NCBI RefSeq assembly: GCF_002020805.1
Contig: NZ_MPRJ01000003.1
Location: 1-62,196, forward strand
Length of the DNA: 62,196 nt
Direction of reading: 5' to 3'
Source: Solemya velesiana gill symbiont
GTDB lineage: Bacteria > Pseudomonadota > Gammaproteobacteria > Chromatiales > Chromatiaceae
The stretch's first letter is position 1. Each line of letters begins with the position of its first letter. The translations under genes and the position numbers were made by a program. The notes beneath the pieces are model-generated. The model saw only the letters and a program-made list of their open reading frames with translations. It ran no database searches and was not told the DNA's origin. Positions 52,174 through 61,529 of this stretch are shown piece after piece.

Positions 52174-52881
52174 ATGCATACCACCAGAAGAATAGCCCTG
52201 ATTGCACTATTGTGCCTGTTCAACCTGCAGGCCTTGGCGGAACCTGCGGAATCGGCAAATGAAAAGCGTTCGGTCTGGGATGTCGTTATGCAGTACGGCG
52301 ACAAGGCTGCCGCCCGATTGATGCCGAGATTTCAGTTCGCTGGTGTCAACTGGCCGCCCCAGGAGGTGACCCTGCTCGCCTTGAAGGATACCCGGCTGCT
52401 TGAGCTTTGGGCCCTGGATAATGGTACCTGGAAGCATGTGCGGGATTACCGCATCAAGGGTATGAGTGGGATCAAGGGGCCCAAGCTGCGTGAAGGTGAC
52501 CGGCAGGTGCCTGAGGGGCTGTACCGGATAACCGAGCTGAATCCCAACAGCAGCTACCATCTCTCCATGAAACTGGACTATCCCAATGCGTTTGACTTGG
52601 CCCAGGCAAAAATTGAAGGCAGGACCGATCTTGGAGGTGATATCTTCATACATGGCAAAGCCGTCTCGAGGGGCTGCCTGGCAGTGGGTGACAATGCGAT
52701 GGAGGAACTCTTCGTCATGACTGCACTGCTGGGTACTGACAAGGTCTCGGTACTGATCTCCCCCAAGGATTACCGCTTTCGCCCATTGGAACCCCTGGCA
52801 CTGGATGCACCTTACTGGGTGCGGGAGCTCAATGAGCGTATCGCATTCAACATCCGTAGATTTCCGCTGCACAAAAAGTAG
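52174..52881 (+). CDS. L,D-transpeptidase (YkuD)-type periplasmic protein
   Basis: The product (235 residues from ATG 52174) has a signal peptide (RRIALIALLCLFNLQALAEP) and a YkuD-type catalytic core with GGDIFIHGKAVSRGCLAVGD, containing the HG...S-RGC catalytic histidine and cysteine. Such proteins, like E. coli YafK, cut or form peptidoglycan or lipoprotein links. VLISPKDYRFRPLEP follows. A TTG at 52159 extends the frame but lies too close to the GGAAGG motif. mrcB follows 42 bases later in the same direction, so the two may form a cell-wall operon. Confidence 0.83.
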   Translation: MHTTRRIALIALLCLFNLQALAEPAESANEKRSVWDVVMQYGDKAAARLMPRFQFAGVNWPPQEVTLLALKDTRLLELWALDNGTWKHVRDYRIKGMSGIKGPKLREGDRQVPEGLYRITELNPNSSYHLSMKLDYPNAFDLAQAKIEGRTDLGGDIFIHGKAVSRGCLAVGDNAMEELFVMTALLGTDKVSVLISPKDYRFRPLEPLALDAPYWVRELNERIAFNIRRFPLHKK

Positions 52882-52923
52882 CCGTTATACCGTCTCCATA
52901 AAACAGCTCTCATCTCAAGGTTA

Positions 52924-55308
52924 ATGGCAAAAGCTCCCGTAAAAAAAAGGCGAAAAAGCACCCGTACTCCAAAGGGACGGAAACGTAGCAGCAGGGCGGT
53001 CAAGCGAGGCGGTCGCGGTAGCAGACGGAAATCCACAAAAGGCCGCTGGCTTCTGCGGTTTATCGCCCTTGGCTTTCTCTTCAGCCTGGTTGCAGGGGTC
53101 TATGTGCTCTACCTGGACCACCAGGTGCGGACCAAGTTCGAGGGAAAACGCTGGGCGGTGCCGGCCAGGGTGTACGGCCGTGCCCTGGAGCTTTATCCAG
53201 GGGCTGCTGTGACACCCGTCCAGCTGACATCGGAACTCAAACGGCTCGGCTACAGCAAAGTCAGTCACCCCAAGCAGGCTGCCTCCTGGTCGCGCAACGG
53301 TAACCGGTTTCTGGTGCGTACCCGGCCCTTCAGCTTTTGGGATGGCAAGGAGCCGGCCCGTTATCTCGATTTCAGATTCAAGGCCGATCAGCTTTCCACA
53401 ATCCGGAAAGTAGGCGGGGGTGAGCTCCCACTGGTGCGGCTCGAGGCCCCGGAGATAGGCAGCATCTACCCGGCCCACAACGAAGACCGGGTGTTGGTGC
53501 AGCGCAAAGACCTGCCTGACCTGCTGGTGAAAGCGCTGCTGGCGGTGGAGGATCGTGATTTCTACCGTCACCATGGGGTCAATCCCAAAGCGATTGCACG
53601 TGCCGTGTGGGTCAACATGCGTGCCGGGGGGGTGGTGCAGGGCGGCAGTACACTGACCCAGCAGCTGGTGAAGAACTTCTATTTGACCCGGGAGCGCAGT
53701 CTCTGGCGCAAGCTCAACGAGGCGGTGATGGCGCTGCTGCTGGATGCCTATTATGAGAAGGACGATATCCTGGGGGCCTATGCCAACGAGATCTACCTGG
53801 GCCAGGATGGGCAACGCGCTATTCACGGCTTCGGGCTGGCCAGTCATTTCTACTTCAATCGCCACCTGAAGGAGCTTGACCTGCCCAAGCTGGCCTTGCT
53901 GGTAGCCATGGTGAAAGGGCCTTCATACTACGATCCGCGCCGCCATCCGGAACGGGCCCTGAAAAGACGCAACCTGGTACTGCAGCTGTTGGCGGACCAG
54001 GGGGCGATCACTGCTGCCCGGGCAAAGAAAGCTTCAGCCGCTTCACTCGGGGTGACTTCCATGGAAGGCAAAGGGCGGGGCAGTTATCCCGCGTTCATGG
54101 GCCTGGTGCGGCGACAGCTCCACCGGGACTACCGGGAAGAGGACCTCAACTCCGAAGGGCTGCGTATATTCACCACCCTCGATCCCTGGATCCAGAAACA
54201 TGCAGAGGAGGCCGTGGCAGGTAGCCTCAAGCGCCTGGAGAATCGGCATAAACTGCCGGCGAAAAAACTAGAGGGTGCGGCGGTTGTACTGGACTCCCAG
54301 AACGGCGAGATCCTTGGGGTAGTCGGCGGCAGAAAGTCCCGCTATTCCGGTTTCAACCGTGCACTGGATGCGGTGCGCCCCGTCGGCTCCCTGGTCAAGC
54401 CCGCCGTCTACCTTGCGGCGTTGATGGATTCGCAGAAGTACACCCTTATCAGCCAGCTGGATGACAGCCGCTTCACCGTGCGCGGTGGTGATGGCAAGGG
54501 GTGGTCCCCCCGGAATTACGACCGCCAGTCTCATGGTGAGGTCCCCCTGCACCAGGCGCTTGCGCACTCCTACAACCTCTCCACAGTGCGCCTGGGGTTG
54601 GATATTGGTCTTGGTGAGGTTCTGGATGTATTGGCTGAACTGGGGATCAGTAGGCCCATTGATCCGGTGCCTGCCCTGTTGCTTGGTGCGGTCTCCCTCT
54701 CTCCCCTGGAGGTTGCCCAGTTGTACCAGAGTTTTGCCGCCGGTGGATTCCATTCTCCCCTCAGGGCGATTCGCGAGGTGCAGGCGGCCGATGGTCAGCC
54801 GCTGCAGCGTTATCCCTTGACTGTCCACCAGGCTGTTCCCGAAGGGCCGGTCTATCTCTTGAATCGGAATCTGCAGGAGGTGGTCAGAAGCGGCACCGGT
54901 AAAGGTCTCTCCGCCTACCTTCCCCAACGTTTCAATATTGCGGGCAAGACCGGTACCACGGATAAACTGCGTGACAGCTGGTTTGCAGGATTCAGCGGTG
55001 ATCGGGTTGCCGTGGTGTGGGTTGGACGGGATGACAACAAACCGGCGGGTCTTACGGGCAGCAGCGGTGCTCTCCAGGTATGGGGTGATATGATGCGTCG
55101 TATGAATCCGCAGCCGCTGGAGTTGATTCGCCCGGAGTCGGTGGAACTGGTCTGGATCGACCCCCAGTCGGGACTGCGTGCAGACGAGGGCTGCAGCGAG
55201 GCACGACAGTATCCTTTCATCGTGGGGTCGGCACCTGTTGCCACCTCATCCTGCGTGGGCGAAAGCGGGGGATCCCTCGGCAGAATTTTTCGGAGTTTTT
55301 TTGAATGA
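52924..55308 (+). CDS. mrcB: Penicillin-binding protein 1B
   Basis: PBP1b polymerises and cross-links peptidoglycan. The 794-residue product has a very basic cytoplasmic N-terminus (1-42), one membrane helix (about 43-65), a UB2H-like domain and the GT51 domain with catalytic Glu209 in VEDRDFYRHHGV and GGSTLTQQLVKNFYL (240-254). The transpeptidase has S489-x-x-K492 (PVGSLVKP), S549-Y-N551 and KTGT at 675-678. All active-site motifs are present. The stop overlaps the next start (ATGA). Confidence 0.95.
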   Translation: MAKAPVKKRRKSTRTPKGRKRSSRAVKRGGRGSRRKSTKGRWLLRFIALGFLFSLVAGVYVLYLDHQVRTKFEGKRWAVPARVYGRALELYPGAAVTPVQLTSELKRLGYSKVSHPKQAASWSRNGNRFLVRTRPFSFWDGKEPARYLDFRFKADQLSTIRKVGGGELPLVRLEAPEIGSIYPAHNEDRVLVQRKDLPDLLVKALLAVEDRDFYRHHGVNPKAIARAVWVNMRAGGVVQGGSTLTQQLVKNFYLTRERSLWRKLNEAVMALLLDAYYEKDDILGAYANEIYLGQDGQRAIHGFGLASHFYFNRHLKELDLPKLALLVAMVKGPSYYDPRRHPERALKRRNLVLQLLADQGAITAARAKKASAASLGVTSMEGKGRGSYPAFMGLVRRQLHRDYREEDLNSEGLRIFTTLDPWIQKHAEEAVAGSLKRLENRHKLPAKKLEGAAVVLDSQNGEILGVVGGRKSRYSGFNRALDAVRPVGSLVKPAVYLAALMDSQKYTLISQLDDSRFTVRGGDGKGWSPRNYDRQSHGEVPLHQALAHSYNLSTVRLGLDIGLGEVLDVLAELGISRPIDPVPALLLGAVSLSPLEVAQLYQSFAAGGFHSPLRAIREVQAADGQPLQRYPLTVHQAVPEGPVYLLNRNLQEVVRSGTGKGLSAYLPQRFNIAGKTGTTDKLRDSWFAGFSGDRVAVVWVGRDDNKPAGLTGSSGALQVWGDMMRRMNPQPLELIRPESVELVWIDPQSGLRADEGCSEARQYPFIVGSAPVATSSCVGESGGSLGRIFRSFFE

Positions 55309-55829
55309 AAGCAACACCACTTGTGATCGCCGCGTTGGGTAGCCTCCTGATGTCGGCTTGTGTCTCCACGCCGTCTGACAGGGCAGCCCCTGTGAGAAAA
55401 CCCGAACCGGTACAGCAGGAAGAGGTCAAAGTCCGGCCAGCGGAGGAGACCGGAATACAGATCAGGGCCTATGAGCCGCCCGAGCCGCCACCTCTAAAAC
55501 CGGTTCACAGCCGTGCAGTACAATCCTTGATGGACCAGGCAGCGAAACAGGAGCGCCAGGGCGCTTTGGCGGCTGCGGTGGTCACCATCGAAAGGGGTTT
55601 ACGTATAGAGCCGCGCAACGCTCATTTGTGGAACCGCCTGGCTCACCTGCGCTATGCCCAGGGACAAAGGGGGCTGGCCGCAGACCTTGCAGCAAAGTCC
55701 AACACTTTGGCCGGCCGCGATATCCAGCTGAAGCGGGACAACTGGCTGCTGATTGCCGACGCTCGCCGGTCTGTCGGTGATATTGCGGGTGCCAGGACCG
55801 CGGAGCGCAAGGCCCGGATGCTGCACTAA
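55305..55829 (+). CDS. Lipoprotein with TPR-like domain, downstream of mrcB
   Basis: The 174-residue product has a lipoprotein signal (TPLVIAALGSLLMSACVS, lipobox MSAC), a Pro/Glu-rich linker and a C-terminal TPR-like region (LMDQAAKQERQGALAAAVVT, IERGLRIEPRNAHLWNRLAH). Its ATG overlaps the mrcB stop, so it is translationally coupled to PBP1b. A role like that of outer-membrane PBP activators (LpoB) is conceivable from position, but LpoB has a different fold, so this is only inference. Confidence 0.8.
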   Translation: MKATPLVIAALGSLLMSACVSTPSDRAAPVRKPEPVQQEEVKVRPAEETGIQIRAYEPPEPPPLKPVHSRAVQSLMDQAAKQERQGALAAAVVTIERGLRIEPRNAHLWNRLAHLRYAQGQRGLAADLAAKSNTLAGRDIQLKRDNWLLIADARRSVGDIAGARTAERKARMLH

Positions 55830-55911
55830 ATTGCATCTCGAACACTGTCTCGCGATATGAGATACAATCCAGGTAAATGATAAATCCATCCAGGGAACTC
55901 ACAGGCGGGAT

Positions 55912-56409
55912 ATGGGCCTCTACGCGGCAAACAAACTGATTACCCAGGCGCGCCAGCTGGCGGCTGAGTATCGCCGTACCATGGGCAAGCCCCTGCCCGG
56001 CATCAGCAACGAAATTGCACTCCACGACGGGATACACCTGCTTGAACTGGAGCCCGCAGACGAGGGTGCAGTGGGCTATGACGCCATCGACCCGGCCCGT
56101 GATGGTCTGAAGATCCAGATCAAGAGCCGCACCATCTTCGATGAAAGCAAATCCGGCCAGCGTATCGGTCAACTCAAGGTTGAGCAGGATTGGGACGCGG
56201 TGGTGCTTGTGCTGATGGATGAGAGCTACGAGCCCTTCGAAATCTATGAAGCCGAACGGGATGACCTGCTGGAATACATCGACAAGGCCAGCAGCAGCCG
56301 GGCGAAACGCGGCGCCCTGTCGGTGGCACGTTTCAAAATCATCGGCCGCCTGGCCTGGACTCGGGAAGAGGGTCTCGAGCCGGAGGTCTGGGACAACCAG
56401 GCTGGCTGA
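55912..56409 (+). CDS. Conserved protein of unknown function (DUF6998-like)
   Basis: The 165-residue soluble protein has a conserved-looking core (EIALHDGIHLLELEPADEGA, VGYDAIDPARDGLKIQIKSR, VEQDWDAVVLVLMDESYEPF). The 'D-(5-12)-(K/Q)IK-R' arrangement with DAVVLVLMD resembles a restriction-endonuclease-like fold, and I recall similar small proteins labelled DUF6998. No partner methylase or toxin is nearby. It sits between the lipoprotein gene and yoaA. Function unknown. Confidence 0.7.
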   Translation: MGLYAANKLITQARQLAAEYRRTMGKPLPGISNEIALHDGIHLLELEPADEGAVGYDAIDPARDGLKIQIKSRTIFDESKSGQRIGQLKVEQDWDAVVLVLMDESYEPFEIYEAERDDLLEYIDKASSSRAKRGALSVARFKIIGRLAWTREEGLEPEVWDNQAG

Positions 56410-56451
56410 GCCCATCGATGCCTGTTAACACGATGCAGATATCCACTCCAG

Positions 56452-58380
56452 ATGATCGATATTGAGGAAGTTCTGGGGCCGGATGGCATCCTGGCCAAAA
56501 GTGTGGAGGGTTTTGCATACCGTCCGGAGCAGGAGGCCATGGCCAAGGCCGTGACGGAGACCATCGAGCAGGGCGGTGTTCTGATCAGCGAGGCGGGTAC
56601 CGGTACCGGCAAGACTTTCGCCTACCTTGTGCCGGCACTGGTGTCCGGGCAGAAGGTGATTGTCTCCACCGGCACCAAGAATCTTCAGGACCAGCTTTTC
56701 CATCGCGATCTGCCGCTGGTGCGGGATGCCCTTGCGGTACCCGCGGACGTCGCTCTCCTCAAGGGACGCTCAAACTATCTCTGCATCCACCGCATGGAGA
56801 CCACGCTGCTCGAGGGCCGGCTGCGCTCAAAAGAGATGGTCGGACAGTTGATGACCATCAAGAGTTGGTCCGGGCGTACCAAAAGCGGGGATATCGCTGA
56901 ACTCAACGACATCCCGGAAGATGCCCAGATCTGGCCCTATGTGACCTCCACCACGGACAACTGTATCGGACAGGAGTGCAGCGACTACAGTACCTGCCAC
57001 CTGGTGGAGGCGAGGCGGCTCGCCCAGGAAGCCGATGTGGTAGTCATCAACCACCACCTGCTGTGTGCCGACTTTGCCTTGAAAGAGGAGGGCTTCGGCG
57101 AACTGCTGCCCGGTGCCGACTGTTTCATCGTCGACGAGGCTCACCAGTTGCCCGAGGTTGCCAGCAACTTTTTCGGGGTCACTCTCAGTGGTCGTCAGCT
57201 CCTGGAACTGGCCAAGGATACCGAGACGGAGTATCACCGCGAGGCCGGCGATCTCAAGGAGATAACCGAGAAGACCGCTTCACTCTCCAAGACGGTTCGC
57301 GACCTGCGCCTGGTGTTTGGGTTGGATCTCCGCAGGGGGGCCTGGAAGGAGATCAGCGCCGACCACCGCATCATGGGTACCCTGGAGAAGCTGGATGGCG
57401 AACTCCAGGGGCTTGCCGACCTGCTGGAGGCAATACAGGGACGGGGCAAAGGACTGGACAGTTGCCTGGCCAGATGCCAGCAGATGCAGGAGGTGCTAAC
57501 CAGCATTCGCAACGACGAGGAATCCGACGATATCCGCTGGTTCGAGACCCATCGCCAGAGTTTCCGTCTCAACCGCACGCCACTGGATATCTCCGGGATG
57601 TTTCAGGCCCAGATGGAGCGCCATCCCGGCAGCTGGATTTTTACCTCTGCCACCCTTGCCGTGGGGGAGCGTTTCGACCATTTTCAGCCCCAGCTCGGTC
57701 TCGCCTCTGCCGCCACCGCCCGCTGGGACAGTCCCTTCGACTATCCCAACCAGGCCTTGTGGTTCGTTCCCAGGGGGATGCCCGATCCCCGTTCAGGCGA
57801 TGGCTATACCGAGGCCATCGTGGAGATCGCCAGCGAAGTGGTGAAGGCGAGCAAGGGTCGTGCATTCCTGCTCTTTACCAGCCACCGTGCCTTGCGCCTA
57901 GCAGCGGATCTGCTGGAATCCAAACTCGACTATCCCCTGCTGGTCCAGGGCAGTGCCCCCAAGGCCAAGCTGCTGGATGAGTTCCGTTCATTGGGCAATG
58001 CGGTACTGTTGGGTACAGCCAGCTTCTGGGAGGGAGTGGATGTGCGTGGTGAGGCGCTCTCCTGCGTGGTGATCGACAAGCTCCCCTTTTCGTCCCCGGG
58101 CGATCCCGTGCTGCAGGCCCGGATCGATGCCCTGCGTAAAAGGGGCGGGAATCCGTTCATGGAGTTCCAGGTGCCCCAGGCGGTGATTGCGCTCAAGCAG
58201 GGGGTCGGGCGCCTGATCCGTGACGTCACCGACAGGGGTGTGCTCGTGATCTGTGATCCACGGCTCCTGAAGCGGGGTTATGGCCACACCTTTCTCGACA
58301 GCATGCCGCCCATGGCCCGGACCCGGGATATTGCCGATGTGCAGCGCTTCTTCGATGATGAGATTGCGGACACTGCATGA
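56452..58380 (+). CDS. yoaA: ATP-dependent DNA helicase YoaA (DinG/XPD family)
   Basis: The 642-residue XPD-like helicase has Walker A EAGTGTGKT (47-55), four Fe-S cysteines (C112, C172, C177, C183), the DEAH box at 229-232 (FIVDEAHQLPE) and helicase motifs VLLGTASFWEGVDVRGEALS and QGVGRLIRDVTDRGVLVICD. YoaA works with the replisome chi subunit in removing damaged nucleotides in E. coli. The length and close link to tsaB (72 bases downstream) match gammaproteobacterial order. Confidence 0.94.
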   Translation: MIDIEEVLGPDGILAKSVEGFAYRPEQEAMAKAVTETIEQGGVLISEAGTGTGKTFAYLVPALVSGQKVIVSTGTKNLQDQLFHRDLPLVRDALAVPADVALLKGRSNYLCIHRMETTLLEGRLRSKEMVGQLMTIKSWSGRTKSGDIAELNDIPEDAQIWPYVTSTTDNCIGQECSDYSTCHLVEARRLAQEADVVVINHHLLCADFALKEEGFGELLPGADCFIVDEAHQLPEVASNFFGVTLSGRQLLELAKDTETEYHREAGDLKEITEKTASLSKTVRDLRLVFGLDLRRGAWKEISADHRIMGTLEKLDGELQGLADLLEAIQGRGKGLDSCLARCQQMQEVLTSIRNDEESDDIRWFETHRQSFRLNRTPLDISGMFQAQMERHPGSWIFTSATLAVGERFDHFQPQLGLASAATARWDSPFDYPNQALWFVPRGMPDPRSGDGYTEAIVEIASEVVKASKGRAFLLFTSHRALRLAADLLESKLDYPLLVQGSAPKAKLLDEFRSLGNAVLLGTASFWEGVDVRGEALSCVVIDKLPFSSPGDPVLQARIDALRKRGGNPFMEFQVPQAVIALKQGVGRLIRDVTDRGVLVICDPRLLKRGYGHTFLDSMPPMARTRDIADVQRFFDDEIADTA

Positions 58381-58452
58381 AAGTATTCAGGATGCGGCAT
58401 GGTTCAGCCGTAAGTTATGAAAGAAACCGATTAGCCATTACAATGGCGTGCC

Positions 58453-59136
58453 ATGAAACTGCTTGCCATTGAAACTGCCACAGAAGCCTGCTCCGCCGCG
58501 CTCTACATCGATGGGGAAGTTACAACGCGTTACCAGGTGGTTCCCAGGAAACACACGGAACTCATTCTGCCCATGATGGACGCGTTGATGGCGGATGCGG
58601 ATATCACCCTCTCACAACTCGATGCCCTGGCATTCGGCAGGGGCCCCGGGGCCTTCACCGGTGTCCGAGTGGCCACCGGCGTGGTCCAGGGGGTTGCGTT
58701 TGCTGTCGATCTGCCGGTCGTTCCTGTCTCTACCCTGGCGGCCCTCGCCCAACGCCATTACCGGGAACAGGGGTATCGAAAGCTGCTCCCGGCCTTCGAT
58801 GCGAGAATGGGTGAGGTCTACTGGGGAGGTTACGAAGTGGGTCCGCAGGATCTCGTTCAGCCCTGTATCCCCGACCAGGTCGGCTCCCCGGAAAATGTCA
58901 CCTTGCCCCAGGGAGGGGAGTGGCATGGGGTCGGTACTGGCTGGGGAACCTATGGTGATGATCTACAAGCACGTCTTGGTTCCTCTCTGATTACTATCAC
59001 TTCGGATCTTTACTGCAGTGCCCATGATGTGGCATCACTTGGCGTGATGGGTTTTGAAAATGGTAAGGCGGTAGGTGCCGAGCAGGCACTGCCCATCTAC
59101 CTTCGGGACCAGGTGGCGTCCAAGCCGAAATCATGA
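58453..59136 (+). CDS. tsaB: tRNA t6A modification protein TsaB
   Basis: TsaB partners TsaD in making t6A37. The 227-residue product has the ASKHA fold start MKLLAIETATEACSAALYI, RKHTELILPMMDALMADADI, FGRGPGAFTGVRVATGVVQG and a C-terminal acidic/loop region with AEQALPIYLRDQVA. Length is normal. yoaA-tsaB is a common gammaproteobacterial pair. Confidence 0.95.
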   Translation: MKLLAIETATEACSAALYIDGEVTTRYQVVPRKHTELILPMMDALMADADITLSQLDALAFGRGPGAFTGVRVATGVVQGVAFAVDLPVVPVSTLAALAQRHYREQGYRKLLPAFDARMGEVYWGGYEVGPQDLVQPCIPDQVGSPENVTLPQGGEWHGVGTGWGTYGDDLQARLGSSLITITSDLYCSAHDVASLGVMGFENGKAVGAEQALPIYLRDQVASKPKS

Positions 59137-59338
59137 ATGAGTCTAAGATTTTGAATTGATGATCAAAATCGAATGGATGATTGGTTAAAAAATAGTAAAA
59201 AAATGCCTCGAATTACTTGTTACAAAGGCATTTAGGTGGTGGAATAGGCGCTTTACGGGTAGCAAGGAAGTCCATTGATCGGCAACTGGAGAAGTCCGTC
59301 CCGTTCAGTGAAAACAACAGTAGATCCGAAGGGGGGTT

Positions 59339-60016
59339 ATGCGTTTGTTTCGGAAGGCAGCAGCGGTGCTGGTAATGTCTGGAGTGGTATGCTCCGCTGC
59401 TTGGGCGCAGAGTCCTGAGACTGGGGAAACCCAGGAGATTATGGAACTCAGGAAACGGCTGGAAGCACGCATCGAGCAGATAGAGATGGACAAGGATGGC
59501 CTGGAAAAAATGAAAAAAGCAGGCCGAGAGCGCACCGTTCTCTGTAAGACCTGCCATGGTGACGACGGCATCGCTGTAAAAGAGCTGGTGCCCAACCTGG
59601 CGGGGCAGAACCCGGTCTATCTCGTCGACCAGTTCAAGCGTTTCGGTGATGGACAGCGTAACGATTTCTTCATGAGTGCGTTGGCCAAGTCGTTCTCCGA
59701 AGAGAACAAGATCAAGATTGCCCTCTATTACTCCAGCATGGAGATGAAGGCCTCCGGCGGTGGCAAGCTGGGACTGATGACCCAGGGAAGAAATCTCTAC
59801 AAAGAGACCTGCAGCCGTTGTCACGGTGCTGACGGGAAAGGTCAGGAGGGCTATGTACGACTGGCAGGCCAGCGATATGACTACGTGGCCAAGATGCTGA
59901 AGGAGTTCTGTGACCGTACAGGTCGTCGTACAAATCCCTGGATGTCCGGTGTTGCACTGAAGCTCAACGACGAGGATATGGAGGCAGTAGCCACCTACCT
60001 AGCCAGCTTGAAGTAA
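59339..60016 (+). CDS. Dihaem cytochrome c4-like protein
   Basis: The 225-residue periplasmic protein has a signal peptide (AVLVMSGVVCSAAWAQS), a helical charged linker (residues about 25-65) and two class-I cytochrome c domains with haem motifs CKTCHG and CSRCHG. Axial-ligand methionines lie in FFMSAL and PWMSGV. Cytochrome c4-type dihaem proteins carry electrons from the bc1 complex or donors to oxidases. The N-terminal coiled linker is unusual for c4. GGGGGG precedes the ATG by three bases. Confidence 0.88.
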   Translation: MRLFRKAAAVLVMSGVVCSAAWAQSPETGETQEIMELRKRLEARIEQIEMDKDGLEKMKKAGRERTVLCKTCHGDDGIAVKELVPNLAGQNPVYLVDQFKRFGDGQRNDFFMSALAKSFSEENKIKIALYYSSMEMKASGGGKLGLMTQGRNLYKETCSRCHGADGKGQEGYVRLAGQRYDYVAKMLKEFCDRTGRRTNPWMSGVALKLNDEDMEAVATYLASLK

Positions 60017-60033
60017 ACTTTACTTGTAAGCAG

Positions 60034-60063
60034 AAAAAGAGGGCGCCAACGGCGCCCTTTTTT
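60034..60063 (+). terminator. Terminator after the dihaem cytochrome gene
   Basis: The stem AGGGCGCC/GGCGCCCT with loop AAC, an A-run before it and TTTTTT after it, lies about 20 bases after the stop. Confidence 0.92.
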
Positions 60064-60136
60064 GTTCATCGCAGGTTTTCGGAAAACAATCGAACTTCCC
60101 GTCCATGACAACAACGGATCATTGCGATTGCTCAAG

Positions 60137-60203
60137 GTAGGAGCCTGGTCCTCCGGGCGATCAGGCATCGAATGCTAAATCGCGCTGAGGACAGCGCTCC
60201 TAC
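60137..60203. repeat. TAGGAGC palindromic element, copy 3
   Basis: GTAGGAGC (60137-60144) and GCTCCTAC (60196-60203) bound a partly palindromic 67-base element with a CCGGGCGAT inner motif shared with copy 1 (29469-29539). It lies in the intergenic region between the cytochrome terminator and the TlpA-like gene. Confidence 0.7.
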
Positions 60204-60241
60204 AGTGCCGCTCCACGGCTCAGGCGATTTCTGTAAATTCT

Positions 60242-60739
60242 CTACTTCGCGGCGTGTTTACTGATGAAGGACTCGATCAGTTCAACGGGTACGGCACCGG
60301 CCTGTCTTGCCATCAGTTCACCTGTCGGTGAGTACACCAGGAAAGAGGGCGTACCGATCCAGCGAGATCCTGTCTGCTGGTTGTAGAGACGGGCAACCTG
60401 CTCCGGTTCGCCAATCAGGTTGGGAAACTTTACATCATGGCGTTGCAGGAAGGACTCTGCATCGGCCTGTCCTTGCCGTCCATCCAATGAGACACCCAGT
60501 ACCTCAGCGTCCTTGTCATGGCGATTCAGGTGAAAAGCGTTGTATTGCTCGACCTCTTCGTTGCACACATGGCAGTCGGAAGCCCACAACATGACTACCA
60601 GCCATTTGCCTTTGCCTGTGTGCTTGTCCAACGCCTGGGTGCCGGCACCCAGGGTATCGAGTGAGGACGCCGCGACGGATTGGACCGCAACCAGCATTGC
60701 AAAAAGCCCCCAGATAACCGGGTTCATTCTTTTGAACAT
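60242..60739 (-). CDS. TlpA-like periplasmic thioredoxin
   Basis: The 165-residue product has a signal peptide (IWGLFAMLVAVQSVAASS) and a TlpA/ResA-type fold with redox motif CHVC (VMLWASDCHVCNEEVEQYN), VLGVSLDGRQGQADAESFLQ and the cis-Pro loop WIGTPSFLVYSPTG. It would handle thiols in the periplasm, for instance for cytochrome c maturation; its target is unknown. GGTGGAG eight bases upstream supports the ATG at 60739. It runs in the same direction as the decayed DUF6064-like gene upstream. Confidence 0.86.
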   Translation of the reverse strand: MFKRMNPVIWGLFAMLVAVQSVAASSLDTLGAGTQALDKHTGKGKWLVVMLWASDCHVCNEEVEQYNAFHLNRHDKDAEVLGVSLDGRQGQADAESFLQRHDVKFPNLIGEPEQVARLYNQQTGSRWIGTPSFLVYSPTGELMARQAGAVPVELIESFISKHAAK

Positions 60740-60828
60740 TGTTTAATCTCCACCAAGGTGTTCGAGGTATTCCCATGCCTTCTTCTGAAACAGGGAAGCT
60801 TGAAGAAAAGACCCGGTTACACCGTTTT

Positions 60829-61529
60829 TTATTTCACTCGTTCTTGATGGTGCGCTACGGCAGGGGCTGTGTTTTGTGCCAGTAGTTTGGCGGTCATGGC
60901 AATAATCGCTGCGGTAGGCGCCATGAGCCCATGGGGTATTTCCATCGCCAGGTAGGTGAGGCCACTGATGAGATACCACAAGAGAGGAATCAACACAAGT
61001 AACCAGGGTATTTTTCTGCGCACTGTCAGCAGAATGCCCAGCGTGGCAAGGGCGGTGGATCGGGGGCCAGGCCGAACAGTTCCATGCTGCCCAGGGGGCG
61101 GTCAGGCAGGATACTGACAAGCGGATGGACCATTACTGCATAGGTCAAGAGCAAGGCGCCCAGATTGGTTGTGAAGCGGCGGGTGGTACGGTCATGATCA
61201 AGGCTTCCTGCTATTCCTGCAACGAACAGCATCAAAGCCTGCATGGCGAAGCCGATAGAAAACCAGGTCGCTGCCATGTTGATCTGAGCGTAGCGCTGGT
61301 AGAAAAACCACCAGGCGACAATGACCCAGGACAATGCGAGCAAGGTGCCGATGACTCCCCCAAGTCGGGCATCTTTTCTCACTGCCAATGCAATCAGGGC
61401 GAGCGCAATGAGGATCATGGCCACGGGAAGAGGCCAGAGGGCAGCATTGTTGAGTTCATAGAGACGAAAATAGACGCCCGGGGAGAAAAGCAGTAGATCG
61501 TGCAATGAATAACTTGCCCACTCGGTCAT
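60829..61529 (-). pseudogene. DUF6064-like membrane protein gene, frameshifted
   Basis: From ATG 61529 the product has several membrane helices (WPLPVAMILIALALIALAVR, VIGTLLALSWVIVAWWFFYQ, WFSIGFAMQALMLFVAGIAG, GALLLTYAVMVHPLVSIL). It reaches FGLAPDP and then runs out of frame to a TGA at 61026. The expected last part (ALATLGILLTVRRKIPWLLV, LIPLLWYLISGLTYLAMEIP) is intact in another frame to 60829. A one-base loss near 61050-61058 explains it. The pattern with FGLAPDPTA then a hydrophobic helix is that of DUF6064-like proteins, as I recall them. Its ATG overlaps the ancestral stop of the aldo/keto reductase (ATGA). Confidence 0.72.
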
